The notes under the pieces: model-generated
Seen by the model: only the letters and a program-made list of their open reading frames with translations
Told to the model about the DNA's origin: nothing
The model's database searches: none
In this document: one piece after another, positions 1 through 7,480 of the stretch
Layout of the letters: each line of letters begins with the position of its first letter
Position numbering within the stretch: the stretch's first letter is position 1
Made by a program: the position numbers and the translations under genes
Assembly: GCA_036524005.1 (NCBI GenBank)
Contig: DATDDB010000035.1
Location: 1 to 51,881, forward strand
Source: DATDDB01 sp036524005
GTDB lineage: Bacteria > Pseudomonadota > Gammaproteobacteria > Burkholderiales > Gallionellaceae
Reading direction: 5' to 3'
Length of the DNA stretch: 51,881 bases

Positions 1-1172
1 ACACGCTCGAATTCGTCGAAACGCAGCGGGCGGTTATCCAGCGCGGAGGGCAGGCGGAAGCCGTAGTTGACCAGGTTTTCCTTGCGCGCGCGGTCGCCCT
101 TGTACATGCCGCCGATCTGCGGGATGGTGACGTGGCTTTCGTCGATGAACATCAGTGCGTTGGGCGGCAGGTAGTCCATCAGTGTGGGCGGCGATTCTCC
201 CGCACGGCGCCCTGAAAGATGGCGCGAATAGTTTTCGATGCCCTTGCAAAAGCCGATCTCGTTGAGCATTTCCAGGTCGTGGCGCGTGCGCTCCTGGATG
301 CGCTGCGCTTCGACCAGCTTGTTTTCCTTCTGGAAAAAGGCGATGCGTTCGGCCAGTTCGACCTTGATAGTTTCGATGGCGCGCAGGGTGGTCTCGCGCG
401 GCGTGACATAGTGACTGGAGGGATAGACCGTGAAGCGCGGCACGCGCGTAACGATATGCCCGGTGAGCGGGTCGAACAGAGCGAGTGATTCCACCTCATC
501 ATCGAACAGGGTCAGGCGCAGCGCATGCTCGCTGTTTTCAGCGGGGAAGATGTCGATCACATCGCCGCGCACACGGAAATGGCCGCGGTTGAAATCCATG
601 TCATTGCGGTCGTACTGCATCGCGGTCAGGCGCTTGATTACGTCGCGCTGCGCCAACTTCTCGTGCTCGCGCAGGTGCAGAATCATGCCGTGGTAATCCA
701 CCGGGTCGCCGATGCCGTAGATCGCGGAGACTGTGGCGACAATCACGCAGTCTGGCCGTTCCAGCAGGGATTTGGTCGCCGACAGGCGCATCTGCTCGAT
801 CTGCTCGTTGATGCTGGAGTCTTTTTCGATATATACGTCGCGCGAGGGCACATAAGCCTCGGGCTGGTAGTAGTCATAGTAGGAGACGAAGTATTCCACT
901 GCGTTCTCCGGGAAGAAGTCGCGCAGCTCGGAATATAGTTGTGCCGCCAGCGTCTTGTTCGGCGCCATGACGATGGCGGGGCGTCCGGTGCGCGCGATCA
1001 CGTTAGCCATGGTGAACGTCTTGCCCGAGCCGGTGACACCCAGCAGCGTCTGGAATGCCAGTCCGTCATTGATGCCCTCGACCAGTTGCGCGATGGCCGT
1101 AGGCTGGTCGCCCGCCGGTTCGAACGGCTGGTGCAGGCGGTAGGGGCTGTCGGGGAAGGTGATGATGTTCAT
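1..1172 (-). CDS. uvrB: Excinuclease ABC subunit B (UvrB), 3' part cut by window edge
   Basis: This is the DNA-damage recognition helicase of nucleotide excision repair, which works with UvrA and UvrC in the cytoplasm. About 390 of the roughly 670 expected residues are present; the rest lies left of base 1. The reverse strand from 1172 reads MNIITFPDSPYRLHQPFEPA, then the Walker A motif GVTGSGKT near residue 40 and the damage-probing beta-hairpin segment YYDYYQPEAYVP near residue 95, all UvrB hallmarks. The start at 1172 has an AAGGAACC stretch just upstream. No LexA-type CTGT-N8-ACAG box is visible in the 100 bases upstream, so SOS control is not supported here. The next gene upstream on the same strand ends at 1273. 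Confidence 0.97.
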   Translation of the reverse strand, partial: MNIITFPDSPYRLHQPFEPAGDQPTAIAQLVEGINDGLAFQTLLGVTGSGKTFTMANVIARTGRPAIVMAPNKTLAAQLYSELRDFFPENAVEYFVSYYDYYQPEAYVPSRDVYIEKDSSINEQIEQMRLSATKSLLERPDCVIVATVSAIYGIGDPVDYHGMILHLREHEKLAQRDVIKRLTAMQYDRNDMDFNRGHFRVRGDVIDIFPAENSEHALRLTLFDDEVESLALFDPLTGHIVTRVPRFTVYPSSHYVTPRETTLRAIETIKVELAERIAFFQKENKLVEAQRIQERTRHDLEMLNEIGFCKGIENYSRHLSGRRAGESPPTLMDYLPPNALMFIDESHVTIPQIGGMYKGDRARKENLVNYGFRLPSALDNRPLRFDEFER

Positions 1173-1272
1173 ACGCGGTTCCTTGGAACCCGCCATTGTA
1201 ATGGCAAACTGCAAACCCTACATGATGATGGAGTTGGAGCCGTATAAATCCGGTTGGTTCCGGACGCTGCCT

Positions 1273-2040
1273 TCAGGCGTTTTGCGCCAGCCATCCAGCT
1301 GCGTATTCTGCGATCTCTTCCCAGCCGGGCTCGGCCAGCATCCAGTGGGCATGGTTGGCAAACTCCTTGTAGGTTGCGACCGCACGGTATTTCTTCGCTA
1401 CGCGGCGAACGCACGATGCCGGGGTAATGCGATCCTGTGTGGCGCCTATGACCAGCACAGGGCAGGTGACTTTGGACTCATCCACCCTGGCCGCGCCCCG
1501 CGGGTCAAAAAACCAGTAGCCGATTTCGGATGCCGCCCTGCCGGATTCATACACGAACTTGTCGTAATTCTTCCTGCGCTCCTCTTCAGGAAGCAGATGC
1601 ATCATTGAATACACGGCTTCCGCGAACGTCTGGCGGATGGGCTTTTTCCAGAAACCCCACTGGGTCTGCATGCTCCAGAAGGAGCGGGCCACGGAAGGTG
1701 TGATGGAAAGAATGCCGGCAGGCGCCGCGGGGGCAAGCAATACCAGCCGCTCAGCCAGCCCGCGTGCGCCCAGCATTTGCGCGAGCAAGCCGCCCATCGA
1801 GTGCCCCATGATGACGGGTGTTTCTCCCAATTTCCGGATCTCCTGCTCCAGTGCGGCGGCATAATCCAGCAGGGAAGTCGTGCCGAGGCGGGGATCGGGC
1901 GCAGCTTGCGGACTCACGTCGTGATAAGGCAGTGTAGGTGCGACACAACGGTATCCTCGTGCCTCGAAAAAACGCCGATAATTGTTCCAGTCTTCCGATG
2001 TGCCCCACATGCCGTGGATCATGAGCAAGGTCTGTGACAT
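1273..2040 (-). CDS. Alpha/beta-fold hydrolase
   Basis: A 255-residue single-domain alpha/beta hydrolase. Near the N-terminus MIHGMWGTSEDW forms the HG oxyanion region, GHSMGG carries the nucleophilic serine, GATQDRITP supplies the likely catalytic acid, and the histidine comes from FANHAHWML. No signal peptide is visible, so it is probably cytoplasmic. The start is well supported by AGGAG five bases before the ATG. The substrate cannot be read from sequence; esterase, lipase-like or C-C hydrolase activity are all possible. It lies upstream of uvrB on the same strand with a 100-base gap, and is divergent from the VOC gene at 2279. Confidence 0.85.
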   Translation of the reverse strand: MSQTLLMIHGMWGTSEDWNNYRRFFEARGYRCVAPTLPYHDVSPQAAPDPRLGTTSLLDYAAALEQEIRKLGETPVIMGHSMGGLLAQMLGARGLAERLVLLAPAAPAGILSITPSVARSFWSMQTQWGFWKKPIRQTFAEAVYSMMHLLPEEERRKNYDKFVYESGRAASEIGYWFFDPRGAARVDESKVTCPVLVIGATQDRITPASCVRRVAKKYRAVATYKEFANHAHWMLAEPGWEEIAEYAAGWLAQNA

Positions 2041-2278
2041 GGCGTCTCCTGATATGCCGGGTTATGGCCGCTCGTGCAGGAACCAGCGGTCGTGTCCTAT
2101 CAATCCTTGAGCGTGGCAGAGTTTGCGCCTGAGATGATAGCGGACTATCCATTCAATCAACAATGTGCATGCAAGGCGCATAGTTATGTGCCTGTCGCAC
2201 CGGGTCTCAATGCTGAAAGGGCTGCAAGGAGAGGCGGATGGCGCTTATCATTCGATTTGTGTATACCCGAACGTCGTC

Positions 2279-2716
2279 ATGAATATTCTTTCCATCCTGC
2301 ACGCCACTTTCCTGGTTTCCGATCTGGAACGGTCGTGTGTATTTTATGAGGGCGTACTGGGCCTGGCGGTTGATCCGGCTCGTCCCGACCTGGGCTTCCC
2401 CGGCGTGTGGTATGCAGTGGGGAAAAACCAACAGATACACCTCATGCAATTGCCCGATCCCGAGTTGGGTTTGCAGCGCCCTCAGCACCCGCAAGGGGCA
2501 CGCCGTGGTTGTAAGGGGCTAAAGCCCCAACAACACACGCAGCATGGAGGGCGTGACCGCCATGTGGCGCTGGCGGTGGATGATTTGGTTGAGCTGGCCG
2601 GGCGGCTGGATGCCGCAGGGGTGAGCTACACGCATAGCCGCTCGGGCAGGGCGGCGCTGTTTTGTCGCGATCCGGATGGGAATGCGCTGGAGTTCATCGG
2701 GCCAGCCTTGCGATAG
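2279..2716 (+). CDS. VOC (glyoxalase/bleomycin-resistance fold) protein with in-frame insertion
   Basis: A 145-residue single-copy vicinal-oxygen-chelate protein. It opens with ILHATFLVSDLERSCVFYEG and has the late motif GRDRHVALAVDDL, then FCRDPDGNALEF, with potential metal ligands at H9, the central His and the C-terminal Glu. The ATG at 2279 is chosen because the fold begins directly there; the open frame extends upstream to 2165 but that part has no VOC character. Between RPQH and HGGRDRH the protein carries about 19 extra residues (PQGARRGCKGLKPQQHTQH) that relatives, as I recall them, lack. This segment coincides with a palindromic DNA element (2483-2545). The substrate is unknown. The insertion falls in a loop before the second half-fold, so the protein may still fold. 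Confidence 0.8.
   Translation: MNILSILHATFLVSDLERSCVFYEGVLGLAVDPARPDLGFPGVWYAVGKNQQIHLMQLPDPELGLQRPQHPQGARRGCKGLKPQQHTQHGGRDRHVALAVDDLVELAGRLDAAGVSYTHSRSGRAALFCRDPDGNALEFIGPALR
2483..2545. repeat. 57-bp palindrome-bearing insertion with 5-6 bp direct repeats
   Basis: The segment between CAGCAC (2483-2488) and CAGCAT (2540-2545) is offset by exactly 57 bases, so it keeps the reading frame of the VOC gene. At 2508-2534 it holds a hairpin with arms GTTG..CAAC and GGGGCT..AGCCCC around an AA loop. The G/C-rich palindrome plus short flanking repeats look like a small REP/MITE-type element. That it is inserted is inferred from the extra residues in the protein. Confidence 0.55.
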
Positions 2717-2794
2717 ATGTGCCATTGTGTGTATATTGGCGCCGGTTTGTGGCAATTTCTGATAACGAGCTGTGTTTTATAGGAAAGTGGATAC

Positions 2795-4150
2795 ATGATG
2801 AAGCGCAATTTGATTTTCCCGGTGGCTGCTGTGTTGTTGCTGATCATCGTTGGTTACCCTGCAGGCGCCTGGTATGCCGGCAAGCAGATGGAAGCGACGC
2901 TGGAAGACGAATACAAGTCTTTGCATGAATTTGCACCGGTCATCACGGTGAGCGACCGCCAGTTCAAGCGCGGCATATTCTCATCCGAAGAAAAGGCGAC
3001 GTTGTCCATCACTTTGGCCCCTGGCACACCACCGCTGCGGCTCGCAGTGGTATCCCATATGAAACACCTGCCGTTTCCTGGCATTTTTGCGCTGCAGGCC
3101 GTCGCAGTAGATAGTGAAGTTGCACTTGCTGGTGACTCCCTGCCAAACGCTGCGGAGTGGACTGGCAATCAGAATGTGGCAACAGTCCATACGGTTCAGT
3201 ATTTTTCTGGTAATGGCAAATCGACCCTCACCCTCCCTGCCTTTAATACCGACAAGCTTTCGTCGGAACAGGGCACCCTGAGCATCAAGTATGCAAAGGG
3301 TATGTCCAGCTATTCCATGGAGGGAAATTTGCCCAGGTTCGCCATTATCGACAAGGCAAAAGGGGGGCGCTTTCAGGTGTCCGGCGTGCAAGTCAGCGCC
3401 GATCATAAGCGCTTTCTTGCCGGCACACCTTCCTTGTACAGCGGATCGGATCATGTCGTCATCGAGCAGATTGATATGAGCGGCCCAGGGATGCCCACCG
3501 AACCCGGGTTCATCAAACATATGACTGTGGATGTGGCAGCAACAGCCAGCAACGACAATGAATTTGTCGACATCACCGAAAAGTTCGGGCTGGGCTCGTT
3601 AAAGGTAGTGGGCAAGGATTATGGCCCAGCGCAATTTGACTTGTCATTCCATCATTTGCATGCGAAGACCGTTGCCTCTCTGGCCCAGGGGAACTGGGCT
3701 GCGGCTGAAAAGAGCCCTGCCATGGTTGCCCAATTCATGGAAGCCTTGCTCTCCCATAACCCTGAGCTGACGATAGACAAATTCAGTTTCACCCGTCCCG
3801 AGGGTGAAACTGTCATATCTGCCCTGTTCAAGCTGAAGGATGCACAACCGGGGGAATTCTCGAACCCGATGGTTTTGATGACCAAAGGCTACGTCAGCGT
3901 TGACTTCAAGATGCCGGAAAAACTCCTTGCCGAATTTGGTCAAGGCATGTTTGCTGCCGCTGTAAACCAGGGCGGCGGGGTGGATAAGGTACTTGAGAGT
4001 ATGCTCGCAGCAGGTTATGTCACCCGCGAGGATGGCTTCATCAAGACAAAATTTGAGTTTCATGATGCCGCGCCTTGGTTCAACGGAAAACCGTATGTCC
4101 AAGCCCCCCGGCAGATTCCATCTGTCCCGGCCCCCCACCGCAGGAGGTAA
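2795..4150 (+). CDS. YdgA family protein (DUF945)
   Basis: A 451-residue protein of the YdgA/DUF945 family, whose function is poorly defined in the envelope of proteobacteria. One N-terminal hydrophobic segment (about residues 5-28, LIFPVAAVLLLIIVGYPAGA) anchors it or acts as an uncleaved signal, and the rest is a periplasmic beta-rich region. The early motif around DRQFKRGIFSSEEKATLSI matches the family's conserved WxxGxxxSxA-type region. Two ATGs are adjacent (2795 and 2798); either could be used. Its C-terminus ends in a basic, proline-rich tail. It converges on the haemoglobin gene at 4260. Confidence 0.8.
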   Translation: MMKRNLIFPVAAVLLLIIVGYPAGAWYAGKQMEATLEDEYKSLHEFAPVITVSDRQFKRGIFSSEEKATLSITLAPGTPPLRLAVVSHMKHLPFPGIFALQAVAVDSEVALAGDSLPNAAEWTGNQNVATVHTVQYFSGNGKSTLTLPAFNTDKLSSEQGTLSIKYAKGMSSYSMEGNLPRFAIIDKAKGGRFQVSGVQVSADHKRFLAGTPSLYSGSDHVVIEQIDMSGPGMPTEPGFIKHMTVDVAATASNDNEFVDITEKFGLGSLKVVGKDYGPAQFDLSFHHLHAKTVASLAQGNWAAAEKSPAMVAQFMEALLSHNPELTIDKFSFTRPEGETVISALFKLKDAQPGEFSNPMVLMTKGYVSVDFKMPEKLLAEFGQGMFAAAVNQGGGVDKVLESMLAAGYVTREDGFIKTKFEFHDAAPWFNGKPYVQAPRQIPSVPAPHRRR

Positions 4151-4200
4151 AGGGCAGTCACTGCAAAACCGCGGGCCGAGGCCGGTATTTTGCCTCAAGA

Positions 4201-4225
4201 CCTCCTCCGGCACTCCCGGAGGAGG
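4201..4225. terminator. Perfect 10-bp stem-loop between convergent genes
   Basis: CCTCCTCCGG and CCGGAGGAGG flank the five-base loop CACTC. It sits between the stop codons of the YdgA gene (plus) and the truncated haemoglobin gene (minus), where a bidirectional terminator is expected. No T-run follows on either strand, so efficient intrinsic termination is uncertain. Confidence 0.4.
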
Positions 4226-4259
4226 CGCCGCGGCGCAGAGTGACTGATTCGGGTGCGGT

Positions 4260-4640
4260 TTACGACCGGTTGCGCATGTGATCGGCCACTTTTTCGAAAG
4301 CGGCGATAAGCTCTGCACGCAGCTTGGTGTCTTCCACCACGTCCTGCAATGCCTGTTTCATGCACAGCAGCCATTGGTCGCGTTCCGTGTCTCCTATGGG
4401 GAAGGGCAGGTGGCGCATGCGCAGCATGGGATGGCCGTACTTTTCTACAAAAAGCTGCGGGCCGCCCATCCAGCCTGAGAGGAATTCAAACAGCTTCTGT
4501 TCCGAGCCCTGCAGGCTGGCGGGGTGCAGCTTGCGGATGCCATGTGCTTCCGGCAGTTCGTCCATGTGTTGATAGAAGCGTTGCACCAGGGCGCGCACCT
4601 TTTCCGCGCCGCCGATGCGTTCGTAATGTGTGGGTATCAT
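4260..4640 (-). CDS. Group II truncated haemoglobin (TrHbO/YjbI type)
   Basis: A 126-residue haem protein of the 2-over-2 globin family, cytoplasmic, expected to bind O2 or NO or to act in redox detoxification. It starts MIPTHYERIGG, has YQHMDELPEA in the B/E helix region, and shows the group II signature RMRHLPFPIGDTERDQWLLCM with the proximal His (RH) and the conserved Trp of helix G (QWL). Its ATG lies 14 bases after the stop of the upstream HD gene, so the two are probably co-transcribed. A second globin-fold gene lies 2 kb upstream on the same strand (6607-7047). Confidence 0.9.
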   Translation of the reverse strand: MIPTHYERIGGAEKVRALVQRFYQHMDELPEAHGIRKLHPASLQGSEQKLFEFLSGWMGGPQLFVEKYGHPMLRMRHLPFPIGDTERDQWLLCMKQALQDVVEDTKLRAELIAAFEKVADHMRNRS

Positions 4641-4654
4641 GGTTTGATATTGGT

Positions 4655-5590
4655 TTATTGGTCCGACAGGAATTGCTTTATGATACCGCCACGGCGCAAA
4701 AGCGTTAAATATTCCGACTCGTCCAATGCGGAGATTTTAGCAAGGTAATCCATGTTCTTGCTGATGGATTCCATATAGAAATTCTTTCCCTCGCCCAGCG
4801 TTACCTTGAAGTGCGGCCGAAACTTGTGGTACATGCCACCGAATTCCTCATCCAGCTTTTTCAGGATTTTCGCGTAGAAAATCCCGGTCTTGCGCATCAT
4901 GTCATGCACGCTTTTAAAATCGCCCATGCGAGCCTCCTCGAATTCCTGGAACAGGAAGGCCAGTTTTTCGAGATATTTTCGGTCCGCCATTTGGCCCACT
5001 AGGTCGGCGGTTCCCAGAATTTGCCCGGCTAGCAGGATGCGGTCATTGGGGAAGGCAATGCCGGAGATCGGCAGCTTGGGGTCGCTGCAGGAAATCACGG
5101 GCGCAAGATCCAGGACAAAGTCATCCGGAATGCCGTGCTCGCGGGCATAGGTGCGCATGAATTCAAGTCCGCGTGCAACATGGGTGGGCGTATATTGAGC
5201 CCCGGTGCCGGTTTCCTTGCCATCGCGCGATTGGGCATAGCCAACGTCGTGCAATAGGGCGGCGAACAGGACCAGTGCAATTTCACGGTTATCCAGCTTC
5301 ATTCCGGAAACATGCACTCCGTGCATCAGCCGTGCGGCGCACAGGAAGACATCCAGGGTGTGCGGCAGGTTGTGGTAGGGTGTCTTGATCGCGTAATAGT
5401 CTGGATATTCGCCCCGGAACAGGCGAACCACATCGTCAAACACCGGCCGCACTACAAAAAACTCGAATGTGGGGGAAATGCTGATGACCAGGTCGACAGC
5501 CTTGCGCCAAACCTCTTCCGGCTCGCTGTTGGCGAACAGATGACTATAGTCGCGGGGAATTCGGTGCTGATTCATGCATTTGAAATACAT
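4655..5590 (-). CDS. HD-domain phosphohydrolase resembling class I cyclic-nucleotide phosphodiesterases
   Basis: A 311-residue soluble protein without a signal peptide. Residues 71-81 (PYHNLPHTLDV) match the first metal-binding motif HNxxHxxDV that defines eukaryotic-type class I phosphodiesterases. Residues 112-118 (LLHDVGY) give the HD pair, and a later ILGTADLVGQMAD supplies another Asp for the metal site. Canonical class I enzymes also have HDxxHxG; here His-Asp is followed by VGYAQSRDG, so the match is partial. The likely reaction is phosphodiester hydrolysis of a cyclic nucleotide, but the substrate is inferred. M1 (5590) and M6 (5575) are both possible starts; neither has a clear ribosome site. 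It precedes the group II haemoglobin by 14 bases. Confidence 0.8.
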   Translation of the reverse strand: MYFKCMNQHRIPRDYSHLFANSEPEEVWRKAVDLVISISPTFEFFVVRPVFDDVVRLFRGEYPDYYAIKTPYHNLPHTLDVFLCAARLMHGVHVSGMKLDNREIALVLFAALLHDVGYAQSRDGKETGTGAQYTPTHVARGLEFMRTYAREHGIPDDFVLDLAPVISCSDPKLPISGIAFPNDRILLAGQILGTADLVGQMADRKYLEKLAFLFQEFEEARMGDFKSVHDMMRKTGIFYAKILKKLDEEFGGMYHKFRPHFKVTLGEGKNFYMESISKNMDYLAKISALDESEYLTLLRRGGIIKQFLSDQ

Positions 5591-5639
5591 CTACTATCAG
5601 GCTGATATGACTCGCAGTATAATTGCGCGGCATAAAAAT

Positions 5640-6125
5640 TCAACCGGGTTTTGCTTTCAAAACCAGTGCAATCCCCGATAGGGACTCGGCCAGATAGAGG
5701 CCGGTGGCGATCCTGTGCAACAGGTCGAACTGCCCGGAATACGGGCTGTGCATTACGTCTGCAGGCTGCGCCAGCGTTTTGAGGGCGGCCATTTCCGGCT
5801 GGAGAATGAATTCGCCTGCCAATGTCAGCAGCAGCATAAAAGAGACAATCAGGAAGAAGGGCTGGCGCAGAGCCTGCCTGCCGGAAGCGGCCAGTTGGCT
5901 GGCCAGCAGATAACACGCGCTGCCCATGCCCACATAAGCAACCAGGGTGAACATTTTTCCGGCCAGCAAGCCAGCCAGCATTTTGTCGGACAGGCTGCCG
6001 AACAGCACCGGTACCGCCAGAAAGCCCACGCCCCACAGACTGCCTACCCAAAGCGTGGCGACCAGCAGGGCCAATCCGTGCACCCATTGTTTGGGCACGG
6101 ATCCCTTTTGCGCATCACTCGGCAT
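5640..6125 (-). CDS. DUF4149 (TMEM205-like) membrane protein
   Basis: A 161-residue inner-membrane protein with about four hydrophobic segments. WVHGLALLVATLWVGSLWGV near the start is the family's typical first helix with a small-residue and Trp pattern. It is followed by LAGLLAGKMFTLVAYVGMG, a long segment near FFLIVSFMLLLTLAGEFI, and a C-terminal helix ending LVLKAKPG. Members are found widely in beta- and gammaproteobacteria but have no assigned function. Its start overlaps the stop of the SUKH-like gene by 11 bases, indicating co-transcription. Confidence 0.72.
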   Translation of the reverse strand: MPSDAQKGSVPKQWVHGLALLVATLWVGSLWGVGFLAVPVLFGSLSDKMLAGLLAGKMFTLVAYVGMGSACYLLASQLAASGRQALRQPFFLIVSFMLLLTLAGEFILQPEMAALKTLAQPADVMHSPYSGQFDLLHRIATGLYLAESLSGIALVLKAKPG

Positions 6126-6585
6126 CTTTTTCCAGCTTCAGCGATTCGCGCCAGGCGGCAAGGTTGTAATCGCGCCGTATCAACTCCTGCATGAAGTGCA
6201 GGAAGTCGTCGGACAGGCGTGCATAACCGTTTTCATGCATGGAAATGAAATAGATCGTGCCTTCCTTGGGCTTGAAGGCATAGGCATTGCCCGCATCGTC
6301 ATGCGCGAATGTAATGAATCCGCTAAGCGCCCCGTGCGAGATGGTGGAGAAGTATTCGGGGCGGAAAATGAGCATCTCGTTGAGGTCGCCATAGCCTGCC
6401 GCGCGCAACCACTGACACAGGCCCACCGCCAGTTTGCAATCGAGCTTCCTGGCCGTCATGAACAAATCCATTTCCGTGGCCGGAGCGAAATAATGGAAGA
6501 TGGGCTTGCTCGACAGGAAGGATTTCCGCTTGGCGGAAAGTATGGTTTTAATCGTGTTCTGCATGATGTTTTTCGGCTGCCCCAT
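6115..6585 (-). CDS. SMI1/KNR4 (SUKH)-like protein
   Basis: A 156-residue soluble protein. The segment GALSGFITFAHDDAGNAYAF followed by a strand-turn region (GTIYFISMHENG) and a late helix DDFLHFMQELI is characteristic of SUKH-fold proteins. Some of these are immunity proteins to secreted toxins, but many single-gene members have no known partner. No polymorphic toxin gene is visible nearby, so an immunity role is not supported. M1 at 6585 has GGAGG directly abutting the ATG, which is too close; M8 at 6564 is the alternative start. The 3' end overlaps the DUF4149 gene. Confidence 0.6.
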   Translation of the reverse strand: MGQPKNIMQNTIKTILSAKRKSFLSSKPIFHYFAPATEMDLFMTARKLDCKLAVGLCQWLRAAGYGDLNEMLIFRPEYFSTISHGALSGFITFAHDDAGNAYAFKPKEGTIYFISMHENGYARLSDDFLHFMQELIRRDYNLAAWRESLKLEKDAE

Positions 6586-6606
6586 CCTCCGGGGCAGGCC
6601 GGCATT

Positions 6607-7047
6607 TTAACCCAATTGTCCGCCAGCGGGCTTGGGTACGATGATACGCTGTTTATACGGCCAGGTGACGCTGTAAAAAGACTCAATGGAGTCCTTGACG
6701 ATGAGTTTCATGAAGGCGCTGTCTATCCTGAGCCAGCGCTCGCCCAGGTCTTCCGGGACGCCTGCCTCGCGCAGCGATTCCTCCAGCAGGGCGTGGCGCA
6801 GTTCGAACAGCTCCTGCGTGATGTACATCGCCTCGTGCGTGTATTTGATCTCCTTGCCCCAGTATTCCACCGGGCCGCCCATTTTTTCGGCCATGAAAGC
6901 GGTCTGCCGGTTTTCGATTGCCTCCTGGCTGTGCCCGGCAAAAAACTGGCCGAGCCAGTCATGCGCATATACCTTATCGTAGAAAATCTTGTGCACCCGC
7001 TGCAGGGTGGGAAGACCGCCGACCGCGTCGAACAAGATGGGTTTCAT
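6607..7047 (-). CDS. Truncated-haemoglobin-like globin
   Basis: A 146-residue bacterial globin. MKPILFDAVGGLPTLQRVHK opens with the truncated-globin A/B helix pattern (VGG..L), QTAFMAEKMGGP is the CD/E region, and YTHEAMYITQELF provides the likely proximal His. The C-terminal extension (residues 120-146, ending KPAGGQLG) is longer than usual. The ATG at 7047 is preferred over upstream in-frame codons because the globin fold begins there and the previous gene ends at 7053. It is clearly distinct from the group II haemoglobin at 4260, so the cluster encodes two different globins. Confidence 0.83.
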   Translation of the reverse strand: MKPILFDAVGGLPTLQRVHKIFYDKVYAHDWLGQFFAGHSQEAIENRQTAFMAEKMGGPVEYWGKEIKYTHEAMYITQELFELRHALLEESLREAGVPEDLGERWLRIDSAFMKLIVKDSIESFYSVTWPYKQRIIVPKPAGGQLG

Positions 7048-7052
7048 GAGCG

Positions 7053-7376
7053 CTATTGCCCCGATGCCTGGCGCATCCGGTAGGCGCGCAGGTCGTTCAT
7101 GAAGGCGGCTCCGGCGGCGAGCCAGGCGAGCAGCGGCAGCCAGAATCCGGCTGCGTCGAAATGGAAGTACAGCACGCTGGCCGATATGATGAGCAGCGGG
7201 GAAGCGCCGAAGCGTAGCACAAAGCCGCAAACCAGCAAGGCCAGGACGGTATAGCCAACTCCCGCCTGGTTATACAGAAAGTAAAGCATCCAGCCTGTCG
7301 CGAGGATGGCGCCAAGATAATTGAGGATGCCGAGCCAGGAAATCCTCAGGGTCAGTTTTGCGGGAGCTTGATTCAT
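7053..7376 (-). CDS. Small hypothetical membrane protein
   Basis: A 107-residue protein I do not recognise. It has about four hydrophobic segments: ISWLGILNYLGAILATGW, YTVLALLVCGFVLRF, PLLIISASVLYFHF and FWLPLLAWLAAGAAF. The termini are short and polar, and the C-terminus ends in a basic DLRAYRMRQASGQ. Only five bases separate its stop from the globin start, so it is likely in the same transcript. An association of the globin with the membrane through it is possible but untested. Confidence 0.7.
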   Translation of the reverse strand: MNQAPAKLTLRISWLGILNYLGAILATGWMLYFLYNQAGVGYTVLALLVCGFVLRFGASPLLIISASVLYFHFDAAGFWLPLLAWLAAGAAFMNDLRAYRMRQASGQ

Positions 7377-7480
7377 GGTGCCAGGGTCGTGATGAATTTA
7401 CGGGCAAATTGTTGGGTAACTGTCGCGTTATTCATTATACATAGCGCGGTTTCATTGCGACAGAAGCGTAAATCGGGATT

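Noticed and set aside
1173..1272. LexA box for uvrB
   Set aside because: No CTGT-N8-ACAG pattern was found, only a short TCCGG/CCGGA hairpin.
6115..6585. SUKH-like gene as part of a toxin-immunity system
   Set aside because: No polymorphic toxin, secretion signal or repeat-rich partner lies nearby; the neighbours are globins and small membrane proteins.
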